A DNA stretch of 32,831 bases from positions 1 through 32,831 of the forward strand of contig CASWRE010000035.1 in the NCBI GenBank assembly GCA_949471785.1, given 5' to 3'. A program made the position numbers and the translations under genes. The notes below the pieces were generated by a model. That model ran no database searches, was not told the origin of the DNA, and saw only the letters and a list, made by a program, of their open reading frames with translations. This stretch comes from an uncultured Lachnospiraceae bacterium (lineage in GTDB: Bacteria; Bacillota; Clostridia; Lachnospirales; Lachnospiraceae). Positions 1 through 7,832 of the stretch are shown here, in pieces; position 1 is the first letter of the stretch, and each line of letters starts with the position of its first letter.

Positions 1-41
1 CATCCCGCCGGAGCTGATATCGTATACCTTTGAGCATACAG

Positions 42-72
42 TCTTGAAAAAGCCACTTCAAGACGCTTTTTC
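42..72. other. Two mutually exclusive short hairpins at the left edge
   Basis: TCTTGAA (42-48) can pair with TTCAAGA (57-63), and GAAAAAGC (46-53) can pair with GCTTTTTC (65-72). The two stems share bases, so only one can form at a time. Both are AT-rich and lie between the operon terminator and the window edge. They may be part of a terminator for a gene outside the window. Apart from these and the terminator at 90-107, I see no gene in 1-215. Confidence 0.3.
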
Positions 73-84
73 CTACGCAAAAAT

Positions 85-107
85 AAAAGCGGAGGAAAAA
101 TCCTCCG
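85..107 (-). terminator. Intrinsic terminator of the surface-protein/ExbBD-like operon
   Basis: On the minus strand CGGAGGA (107-101) and TCCTCCG (96-90) form a 7-bp stem with a 4-nt loop. It is followed by CTTTTATTTTTG, a broken U tract. It lies about 110 nt downstream of the DUF2149 stop codon and is the natural end of the operon that starts near 10.47 kb. Confidence 0.75.
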
Positions 108-215
108 GCCCGTCATGGGCCGAAGTACTTTCCTCCGCCGTATCTTTGCTTATATCCTCTTTGCCTATTATGGCACGAGTCATTTTCCTGCGACAGGATG
201 TATACCACAGTTTTC

Positions 216-545
216 TTAATTAATTTCCTGTTCTTCCGGCTCGATGATATACATCTTTCCGGTCTTTTTATCCTCATATACGGTTCCGCGGGATTCAAAG
301 CCCTGGGATATATTACCTTCTTCGTCAATAATCCCGTCGTTTTGAATCTCCCACATGTTTTCCTGGGGAATTTCTTTTCTTACGCCGTTGATGTCTACAT
401 TATAAAAGCTAATCAGGGCCATCATCAGCCCGCAGGAGAATACCAGCATGACGTCCACAAGATTAGCGACGCTCTCCATGGGATTCGCCTGTTCTTCGTC
501 AAAATATTCCCGTTTTTTCCGGTGCAGCTTTGTCTTTCCCGGCAT
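216..545 (-). CDS. ExbD/TolR-like DUF2149 membrane protein
   Basis: This 109-residue protein has a basic N-terminus, one membrane segment (about residues 26-46) and a hydrophilic tail of about 60 residues. The segment reads NPMESVANLVDVMLVF, which matches DUF2149 and resembles ExbD/TolR, where an Asp at the start of the single helix (here Asp31) carries protons. The start at 545 is preferred over an upstream in-frame ATG at 563 because GGAGG lies 4 nt before it. It follows the MotA/TolQ/ExbB gene by 45 nt and is the last gene of the operon, so the two probably form one proton-driven complex. The tail is shorter than the ExbD periplasmic domain, and no TonB-like partner is visible. The family assignment is good. 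The function in a cell without an outer membrane is unknown. Confidence 0.8.
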   Translation of the reverse strand: MPGKTKLHRKKREYFDEEQANPMESVANLVDVMLVFSCGLMMALISFYNVDINGVRKEIPQENMWEIQNDGIIDEEGNISQGFESRGTVYEDKKTGKMYIIEPEEQEIN

Positions 546-590
546 ATATCCTCCTTTTTTCACGACTGAGCTCCCGTCCCCGAGGCGGTC

Positions 591-1202
591 TCACAGGATC
601 GCTTCCATGAGCAATTCCATATTTCCCATGTTTCCGGTATACCAGCGGCGGCGCATTGCGGACAGTACGCTGCAGACGGCGGCGCTGATCACGCCCGCTA
701 TGGTGGTATCAAAGGCCATACCCATAGAGCGGGACAGCGTCTGGATGTCTCCCACCCCAAGCGCCACGATGCCGGGCCCCAGGGGGATCAGCGTGCCCAG
801 CAGGCCGAACATGGGGCCCAGCTTTGACACCAGCTCCGTGATATGGAGAATCCGGCCGTAATACGCCTCGTTTTCCGCCAGCAGCTTCTGAGCGATGGCC
901 TGACGCAGAGACGCCTCCATATGCTCTGTGTCCAGCAGATCCGTCAGCATCTTTTTCTCCCGCCGGAACAATCCGCTGTTCTCTATGAGCGCCCTCTTCT
1001 CCTCTCCGCTTTTTCCGTTCATTTCTCGGACCAGCGCGACGCTGTTTACCCTGCCATGACGACGTATTTCAAAAAATAATTCCACGCCCACATGGCCGGT
1101 CTGCACCACGGTCGCCGCCATGAGAAGAATCAGAATCACATGACAGGGGACAGCCAGCCACTGGCCGACGGTATGCAGCAGTTCCACAAATGAATATTCC
1201 AT
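591..1202 (-). CDS. MotA/TolQ/ExbB proton channel family protein
   Basis: This 203-residue protein has one membrane helix near residues 13-35, a cytoplasmic segment of about 80 residues, and two further helices at about 120-150 and 160-185. The segment with KLGPMFGLLGTLIPLGPG, followed by AFDTTIAGVISAAV, is the signature of the MotA/TolQ/ExbB family, whose pentamers conduct protons around an ExbD/TolR/MotB helix. AAAGGTGAA precedes the ATG. It starts 12 nt after the stop of the large DUF4430 protein and lies 45 nt before the DUF2149 gene, which would supply the proton-carrying Asp. The pair is not a flagellar motor, because the partner has no peptidoglycan-binding domain. What it drives is unknown. 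The neighbours suggest exported ligand-binding proteins. Confidence 0.85.
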   Translation of the reverse strand: MEYSFVELLHTVGQWLAVPCHVILILLMAATVVQTGHVGVELFFEIRRHGRVNSVALVREMNGKSGEEKRALIENSGLFRREKKMLTDLLDTEHMEASLRQAIAQKLLAENEAYYGRILHITELVSKLGPMFGLLGTLIPLGPGIVALGVGDIQTLSRSMGMAFDTTIAGVISAAVCSVLSAMRRRWYTGNMGNMELLMEAIL

Positions 1203-1214
1203 TGTCTTTCACCT

Positions 1215-4200
1215 TTACTTGATTTTTACCTTTTTCTTCGCGCTCCATTTACCGTAGACTGTTTTTCCCGACACTTTTTTGTATGCCCGTATTCTGACAT
1301 AGTACGTCTTTTTCCGGGTCAGTTTTTTGACTGTCAGAACGGTTTTTCCGGCGCCAGCCCGCGCCGTCTTCACTTTCTTTTTAAAAGATTTGTCACGGGC
1401 ATACTGAATCTGATAACCGCCCGTTTTGGCAAGCTTTTTCCACTTGATTTTGAAAGTCCTGGCTTTCGGAGACGACACGGAGACGCCCTTTACCTTGCCC
1501 GGGATGATTTTCACCGTTATTTTTACCTGCCCGGCCTTGTATTTCGCCGTTGCGGCGGTCTTTACCGTGACTGTGGCCTGTCCCATGCCTTTGATTTTTA
1601 CTTTGCCTTTCCCGGACACCGTAATGACCTTTTTATTGGAAGTGTGATAAGTCGCTTTTCCGTCGCTGTCGGTCTTAACGGACAGAGTGAACGCTTTACC
1701 CGGATATTCTTTGGTCACTGTCTTTGTACAGGTAAAAACCGGCTTCTTTTTCTTTGCCGCCGGGGGCTTGTTTTCTTCCGTCGGAGGAACCTCGGGCTCT
1801 TTCTGCACGTCATTTCCGCCGGAAACGCCGGAATCTTTCGCAGGCTCCTTTTCCGGCAGTTTCGTCTGCGCGGGCGCCTTTTTCATAGCCAGGAGCTGGG
1901 GCATGATCTCCTCCATCGCCATCCTGAGATCATTCACAGCCTCCGTCCGCAGAGAATCCCCGCTGACGGCATAGCCGTAATCATCCGTCAGAGGCCGCCC
2001 CGTATTCTGAGCCGTATACCGGCCCATGCCGTCCAGATATACGGGAACATTTTTCGGGAAAGTATCCTGGATATTTTCCGCCTGTTCAATGTAGTGGTTA
2101 TAGTCGAGCAGAAGCCATACCGCCGACGCGTCATAGTCTTCCTTATCCAGAGAAATATTTTTCGCCTGCTCAATGTAATAATCGGCGGCCCTGGAGGGAT
2201 ACACGGCCGCCACGCGGACCTTCCCTCTGACCTCGCCTTTACCGTCTACTATCTCCATCCAGTAGTCGCCCGCCTCTTTGACGCAGAGCGTCCCCTTCTG
2301 ACCGGACTGGTTCTTTATATAGAAGGACTGCGAACTGTCCCCGCCTGGCAGGATCAACCGCAAATCATCCACGGGATCTCCCGCGGCGTCCCATCCCCGG
2401 ATCTGTGCGTCCGCCGCATCCCAGGCGGCGGTCAGTATATCCGGCGCGCCGGCCGACCATCCCGCCAGAATAAAGGGCGCGTCGCCGCCGTACTTCCAGG
2501 TAACGGCCTCATATCCCCTGCGTTCTACGCGGATCTTGTAATATGTCTTTACCCCGCTGCTTTCCACCAGCATATACAGGACATGGTTTTCCCTCTGGGG
2601 CGAGGCGCCTCCTGTAAAGCATCCCGCCTGACCGGCCGCAAGCAGCGTTCCGTCCCCATCCACGGAAAACGGTTCTGTGATCCGGCCGTCTTCCACACCG
2701 CCTCCGATCGTCACGGTACACTGGCTGTCGGCCTGTACGCGGGCGCGTACACGGTTTTCCGGCACATCCTCCACATCCGAGGCGGCAAAGGACGCCGTGG
2801 CAAGCCGTACCTCCACGCCGTTTTCCTGCTCCGTCTCCTCCGTAAACCGTACGTTCCTCACTTTTCCTTCTCCCAGCTGGAGCTGCAGACGGAAATCCTC
2901 GCCATGGTTGACGTCCGCATCCAGATCCACCCGATATCCGTTGCGGCAGCCCGCGGGCGACTGATCCTCCTGAAATTCCGCCATGGCTTCCCCGAAGGTG
3001 ATCTCCGGCTTACCTTCCGTCAGACAGGTAAAGCTTATCTTTGCCACACAGGCGCCATGAATGCCCGACGCCGACAGCACGCCCTCCCGACGGCCCAGAA
3101 GGACGGTTTCGCCGCCGGGCCTGGATACGGATCTTTCGATACGAAAACCTTCCAGGGGCTCTATGGCTATTTTCTCCAGTTTCTCCGGATCGTAAGAAAG
3201 CTGCACGCCCAGTGTGTCCAGCCTGGTACTGTAAAGGACGAGGGACGCCGTTCCCGTCTCCCCCTCGCCACACAGGCTCTGATCAAATACCAGCTCCAGC
3301 CTGCCGTCGTCTTTTGTCGTAATCCCGCAGTCGGCGAGGGCCCCTGCCAGAAGAGAATAGTCCGCCATGTTGATCCGTTTGTCCCCGTTCAGGTCATAGA
3401 CGGCCCCGTCCTCATCCGGCTCCGCCTCTTCCCCAATATGGGGAATCAAAAGCTCCAGATCTTTTTCATCCGTCGTCCCGTCGTCGTTGATATCGCCCAG
3501 ATTCTGCACCGTGACCGTAAATGTGGGCAGAGACGCCCCCTCGTCAATCAGATAGGTATCCGGAATACCGGGGCTAAATACGTATGTCCCCGCTTTATGG
3601 GAATTGTACTCCTGCTGACAGTACCAGGTCACCTTCGTGATATTGATTTCCGTCTTGCCATCCTTCAGGGCTTTGAAGTAGGAAGGGAATGGAATCTGCT
3701 CCAGAGCCGTGCCGTATTTTACGACACAGTGATCACTGACTCCGTCAAACAGACGAATATCCGTTACCACGTCCATATGCAGGGCGTGGCGCAGCGTGGT
3801 AAATTCACTGGCCAACTCCTGTTTGAACGCGTTTATGTTCTTACTCACCTGCAGGCAGCGGTCATAAGCGGCTTTCACTTTGGCCTCTTTCAACACCTCC
3901 GGCCTGTCTTTTACCATGGCCACGAGACGGCTCAGCTCTTCCGTATTTAACCCCTTAAGACCGTTTTCGGTAAAATACTCTTTATCTCCGCCCAGATCCC
4001 GTCCCAGGCCCACCATGGTAAACTGCCAGCGCAGCGTCTGTCCGTCCCGGGGCCGCATCTCGCAGGCCGAAACATTGGGGAACTCGCCGTTTATACTGTA
4101 CATCCATCCCGACTGCTGGGAATAATCAAATTCGCCCAGATAATCTGGGGTATAATCCTTATGCAGCGAAAATTTTAGCGCTTTTATGGTATCCTGAATA

Positions 4201-4517
4201 TACTGGGGGATATTCTCGGCGCCTCTGTCGGGATCGGAAATTTCCGAGAGGTAAAAGCCGCTATTTATCCTTCCGTCGTAATTATAGCGGCGGCCGATTC
4301 TGGTCAGCTCCCGCAGCGTGACAGTGGCCATGGTATCTCCCGCGTAAAAGGGTACGTACTCCGGTTCCATGATATAGCCCTGGCCCAATGTTTTCTTCTC
4401 CACCGACATGATGATCCTGCCCTGGGGTTCCTGCGCCCTGGCCGTCGCCGGCCAGATACACAGAATGGCCAGCAGGAAAACCGCCGCCAAAAGCCACTGC
4501 TTTCTCTCTCTTTTCAT
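1215..4517 (-). CDS. Large secreted protein: DUF4430, dockerin-like, cohesin-like, Ig-like and FN3-like modules
   Basis: This exported protein of 1100 residues has a signal peptide that ends near ATARAQ. Residues about 35-175 form a transcobalamin-like DUF4430 domain, with SGWMYSINGEFPN, then DGQTLRWQFT, then LGRDLGG. Residues about 338-393 hold two dockerin-type calcium loops, GDINDDGTTDEKDL and YDLNGDKRINMADY. Residues about 400-520 look like a cohesin-type beta-sandwich. A further beta module ends in TYYKIRVERRGY. After a Pro/Lys-rich linker (about 880-925) come a bacterial Ig-like domain and a basic FN3-like domain. The start at 4517 is chosen over 4574 because it follows GGAGGG and begins the signal peptide. 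It lies 1 nt after the upstream stop, so translation is probably coupled. The protein may bind a ligand and sit on the cell wall. No catalytic domain is recognised. Confidence 0.75.
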   Translation of the reverse strand: MKRERKQWLLAAVFLLAILCIWPATARAQEPQGRIIMSVEKKTLGQGYIMEPEYVPFYAGDTMATVTLRELTRIGRRYNYDGRINSGFYLSEISDPDRGAENIPQYIQDTIKALKFSLHKDYTPDYLGEFDYSQQSGWMYSINGEFPNVSACEMRPRDGQTLRWQFTMVGLGRDLGGDKEYFTENGLKGLNTEELSRLVAMVKDRPEVLKEAKVKAAYDRCLQVSKNINAFKQELASEFTTLRHALHMDVVTDIRLFDGVSDHCVVKYGTALEQIPFPSYFKALKDGKTEINITKVTWYCQQEYNSHKAGTYVFSPGIPDTYLIDEGASLPTFTVTVQNLGDINDDGTTDEKDLELLIPHIGEEAEPDEDGAVYDLNGDKRINMADYSLLAGALADCGITTKDDGRLELVFDQSLCGEGETGTASLVLYSTRLDTLGVQLSYDPEKLEKIAIEPLEGFRIERSVSRPGGETVLLGRREGVLSASGIHGACVAKISFTCLTEGKPEITFGEAMAEFQEDQSPAGCRNGYRVDLDADVNHGEDFRLQLQLGEGKVRNVRFTEETEQENGVEVRLATASFAASDVEDVPENRVRARVQADSQCTVTIGGGVEDGRITEPFSVDGDGTLLAAGQAGCFTGGASPQRENHVLYMLVESSGVKTYYKIRVERRGYEAVTWKYGGDAPFILAGWSAGAPDILTAAWDAADAQIRGWDAAGDPVDDLRLILPGGDSSQSFYIKNQSGQKGTLCVKEAGDYWMEIVDGKGEVRGKVRVAAVYPSRAADYYIEQAKNISLDKEDYDASAVWLLLDYNHYIEQAENIQDTFPKNVPVYLDGMGRYTAQNTGRPLTDDYGYAVSGDSLRTEAVNDLRMAMEEIMPQLLAMKKAPAQTKLPEKEPAKDSGVSGGNDVQKEPEVPPTEENKPPAAKKKKPVFTCTKTVTKEYPGKAFTLSVKTDSDGKATYHTSNKKVITVSGKGKVKIKGMGQATVTVKTAATAKYKAGQVKITVKIIPGKVKGVSVSSPKARTFKIKWKKLAKTGGYQIQYARDKSFKKKVKTARAGAGKTVLTVKKLTRKKTYYVRIRAYKKVSGKTVYGKWSAKKKVKIK

Positions 4518-4518
4518 C

Positions 4519-7500
4519 TTATTTATCCCTCCGCTTTTTTCTGTTCTGATCCAGATACTCTCTTGCGCCCCCATAAAGCAACAGCAGCAGGATCAGGATA
4601 CGGGCAAAAAGCCCCCCTCTTCCCTCCGATTCCGGTGTATCGCCGAGGATCTGCGTTACTTTCCATTTCTTTTTCTTCACTGCCTGGCCGTCCGCGGCCT
4701 CCGGCGTATGATCCTGCGTTTTTGCCGGGCGCGGGCCGTTGTCCGCGGATTTTTCATCTACAGACGTCCCAGGCGCGGCGGTTTCCCGCCTGCGCGGCGC
4801 ATTCTCTGCGGAGGCTCCCTCTTCGGAAGACGCGCCGGAAACAGAAGCCGCCGTCTCCGAATGCCCCCAGGGCCCTTCGCGGGACAATCCGCCGTCCCGG
4901 CTGCCTTCCGCACCCTCTCCCGGATCTCCGCCGCCGGGCTGGCCGCCCGGAGACCCTCCGTCGGACGGCGAACGGCCGGAACCGTCGCTGCCGGAAATGT
5001 CGCCCAAACCGCTTCCTCCCGGCCGGCCGTCGCCGGCAGCGCCACCCGAGCCGTCTCCCAAACCTCCCGTACCGTCGTCTCCCGGATCTCCCTGACCGCC
5101 GTCTCCCGAACTTCCCGGGCCGTCGCCGCCCCAGGGCCCTTCCGGCCCGTCCTCCACCGGAGGATCGATGATAACGGTGATGGTCTGCATGGGATCGCGG
5201 GTACTGTTGGGCTGAAACTGAAAATCCGGGTAATCGGGGTCCAGGCGGGAACGGAACCGATAGATCCCCGGGGTATTTCCGTCAAAACCATCTACGTCAT
5301 CCCAGAGTACGGGCACGGTAATCAATCCATACTCCACGCCGGTTCCCTCCACCGCCGACATCTGCAAATTCGGCAGATTCACCTGATCCTTCGTCGAGCC
5401 CACCGGCAGATGCTGGTAAAGGATATAATTGGGAAGAGGAATGGTTTTTTTCACGATCGTGGGAACCCCTTCCTCCATACGAAGCACAAAAATCTGCGGA
5501 TATTTCACCCCTTCCATGGTCACATATCCCGGCGGCAGCACCGCCGTGAAATAGTAGCGCACTTCTTCATAGGGCAGTCTCTCCCACACCGGCTTCGGCT
5601 TCCAGACGATCCCTTCAATCGTTACCTTTTTCCCGTCAATGGTAGCCGTAACCGTATCCGGCCGGCGCACATCCTCCACGGTAGCCCTGTTGCGCACGGA
5701 CTGGGAAGCAATATCTGCAGGAAGAGGGTCAAAAGCCGTAATCTTTTTCCCGATCTCAGACAGCCTGTATTTTTCTTCCGCCGCCATGAGCGCCTCCGAC
5801 GCGGCGGTCAGCCGGTTCCTCTGTTCTTCCGTCAGAGTTTTCACCTTTACCAGTTCATCGTAAACGGCCTGGGAGGACGCTATCGTTCTTTCAAAAGTCT
5901 CCTTTGCGCCGTCGGCATATATGCGGTCGCTGTTCTGCGTTTCCTCCAGCAATTCCCGGGCGGCCGTCAGCTCCGCTTTCAGATAGCCGGTCGTATAATA
6001 TGTGTGAACGGAAATGGCGTCCTCAAAATGATATTTTCCGTCGTCGTAGATCAGCCGCACCGAGACTTTACCCGGTCTAAGCAGCCGGATCGGAAAATCG
6101 TATGCTACCGAATCTTCATAACGGATCACGCTGGTATCGGAGATCTCTATATGGAAATGTCCTCTGCTTTTGGCCATGGAGATCGATGTGCGCTGTCCCA
6201 GTGCGTCAAAGAAATAGACAGATCCCAGAGTCAGCAGTACTTCTCTCTCCGGCCTGCTGGGCCCTATGCCAAAAACTTTTTCGTAATACATATCGGGCAC
6301 ATACAGTCCGGCCTGACCTTCCTTGACTATCCGAATCGTATAGGTTGCCCTGGAAATATTATCCGGCGCCGTTACCGTGACATAAACGTTAAAACTGTCC
6401 GCCGCATACATTTCCCTCACACTGTACTCCCCGATACGATAACAGCCGTTGTCCTGGGGCCGCAGGCTAGACGATACCCCCGCCAGAGTACTGCCGCCTG
6501 TGACAAGCAGGTTTTTTTTCGTGTTTTTGCAGCCTATCCTGAGATAAATATAATTTTTGCTGAGCGCCCGGTTAAATTCTTCGTAGGGGAGCTGCAATTT
6601 ATAGGTACGGCGGGACGGGTCGAAATTGGCGACATAGTTTTTCCCGCCTGTATCGTTGACATAGATCTGCAGGTCATCCACCGTCGTATCGGTGAAATCC
6701 TCGTCCTGCGCCGCCTCATTGCGGCATATCATGACTGTCGTCACATGAACGCCGTCTTTCTCTGTCGGGCGGCCGTTCACATATTGCGTGTATTTTCCGA
6801 TGCATTTTATATAGAAAGTGTTCTCGCCCGGAGAAAGATTCAGGACTTTGGAAGTGATCTCCAGGGATTCTCCTTCCTCTCCCGCCACAGCCAGAATGGT
6901 GTCCAGCAGATTCCCCTGATCATCTGTCATCTCGGCCCGGTACTCCTTGTTGGCCGATATGCCCACGGACCATTTCAGCCTGACCCTGGACAGATTTGTG
7001 CTCCCGTAGTATACCGGCGCGTTGCCCTGAGCGGCAAAGCTGCCGATGTTGGCCGGATCTTCCTCGCCCCCGGCGTTGACCAGCCGCAGACGCCCCAACG
7101 GATCGGAAACGCCGTACCCGTAAGTATGAAAAATATATGTGCCGGAAAGCCCTGTCAGAGAATTTGTCAGTACCACCGCATTGGCGCTGTCTTCCGCCCG
7201 GTAGGGTATAACCAGCCTACAGCTGCCGTCGGCCCCCACGTCGATTTCCTGTCCGTTGACCCTCACCTGTACACCCGGCTCCACCACCGCGCTCATCTCC
7301 CTGTCCATATGGTAATAGGGCCTGTTGTCCAGAAAGTGATACACATGGATATCCGGAGAAAAAGCAGGACTCATCTTCTCCAGGCTGCTGTAACCGCTTC
7401 CGGAAAGAGAAAGCATCCGGGGCGGTTCCGCGCCGATATCCGGAACGGACGGGGTAGCGTCCCCCGGAAGCTTCTGCCCTTCTGTATTGGCCGGTCCCCC

Positions 7501-7803
7501 GGCCCTTCCGGCCGTCCCCGGCGCAGCCTTCCTGTCCGGCAGACCGCCTGCGCCCTCGCGGGAGAATTCCGTTTCCTTATCCTCCAGTTTGTTTTCATCT
7601 TCGGGTTCGGACGGCGTGACCTCCTTTGACGCGGGCAGGAGCTCATTTTCCGGCATATCCGCCGTCTCACACTCCGTCAGGACGGCGCCTTCCTCCGCCC
7701 TGACGGTATATACAACCGGGTTTTCACAAAACCAGGGGCACATCAGTCTCAGTAGCATTCCCGCACCCAGGAGCACTGCCGTTATTTTTTTCTTTTTCTT
7801 CAT
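4519..7803 (-). CDS. Large membrane-anchored surface protein with cadherin-like and Ig-like domains
   Basis: This protein has 1094 residues. An N-terminal export signal (lysines, then a hydrophobic stretch) is followed by an acidic Pro/Glu-rich region. At about 370-495 there is a cadherin-like beta-sandwich (a FDPSRRTYKLQLPY strand pair, closing with ATYTIRIVKEG). At about 605-680 there is a FIVAR-like helical segment, and at about 695-840 an Ig-like region with TVTATIDGKKVTIEGIVW. Residues about 885-1000 are very rich in Gly, Asp, Ser and Pro and probably form a flexible stalk. A single hydrophobic helix near 1062-1083 is followed by a basic tail. There is no LPXTG motif, so the anchor is the membrane helix rather than sortase. 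AAAGGGGG precedes the ATG. It sits between two other exported proteins in the operon. The ligand is unknown. Confidence 0.7.
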   Translation of the reverse strand: MKKKKKITAVLLGAGMLLRLMCPWFCENPVVYTVRAEEGAVLTECETADMPENELLPASKEVTPSEPEDENKLEDKETEFSREGAGGLPDRKAAPGTAGRAGGPANTEGQKLPGDATPSVPDIGAEPPRMLSLSGSGYSSLEKMSPAFSPDIHVYHFLDNRPYYHMDREMSAVVEPGVQVRVNGQEIDVGADGSCRLVIPYRAEDSANAVVLTNSLTGLSGTYIFHTYGYGVSDPLGRLRLVNAGGEEDPANIGSFAAQGNAPVYYGSTNLSRVRLKWSVGISANKEYRAEMTDDQGNLLDTILAVAGEEGESLEITSKVLNLSPGENTFYIKCIGKYTQYVNGRPTEKDGVHVTTVMICRNEAAQDEDFTDTTVDDLQIYVNDTGGKNYVANFDPSRRTYKLQLPYEEFNRALSKNYIYLRIGCKNTKKNLLVTGGSTLAGVSSSLRPQDNGCYRIGEYSVREMYAADSFNVYVTVTAPDNISRATYTIRIVKEGQAGLYVPDMYYEKVFGIGPSRPEREVLLTLGSVYFFDALGQRTSISMAKSRGHFHIEISDTSVIRYEDSVAYDFPIRLLRPGKVSVRLIYDDGKYHFEDAISVHTYYTTGYLKAELTAARELLEETQNSDRIYADGAKETFERTIASSQAVYDELVKVKTLTEEQRNRLTAASEALMAAEEKYRLSEIGKKITAFDPLPADIASQSVRNRATVEDVRRPDTVTATIDGKKVTIEGIVWKPKPVWERLPYEEVRYYFTAVLPPGYVTMEGVKYPQIFVLRMEEGVPTIVKKTIPLPNYILYQHLPVGSTKDQVNLPNLQMSAVEGTGVEYGLITVPVLWDDVDGFDGNTPGIYRFRSRLDPDYPDFQFQPNSTRDPMQTITVIIDPPVEDGPEGPWGGDGPGSSGDGGQGDPGDDGTGGLGDGSGGAAGDGRPGGSGLGDISGSDGSGRSPSDGGSPGGQPGGGDPGEGAEGSRDGGLSREGPWGHSETAASVSGASSEEGASAENAPRRRETAAPGTSVDEKSADNGPRPAKTQDHTPEAADGQAVKKKKWKVTQILGDTPESEGRGGLFARILILLLLLYGGAREYLDQNRKKRRDK

Positions 7804-7832
7804 GACGTCCCCCTTTTGATTCCTGCATTTGC

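Noticed and set aside
1644-3950. Open plus-strand frame of 768 codons
   Set aside because: It is fully antisense to the DUF4430 protein, which has a signal peptide, recognisable domains and a ribosome site. The antisense product shows no domain.
4860-5150. GC-rich repetitive stretch as a CRISPR or satellite array
   Set aside because: It encodes the Gly/Asp/Ser/Pro-rich stalk of the surface protein. There are no regular repeats with unique spacers.
4408-7629. Open plus-strand frame of 1073 codons
   Set aside because: Antisense to the large surface protein at 4519-7803. The length comes from GC-rich coding on the other strand, and the product is Arg/His/Pro-rich without recognisable motifs.
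4519-7803. LPXTG sortase anchor
   Set aside because: No LPXTG-like sequence precedes the C-terminal helix here or in the toroid protein.
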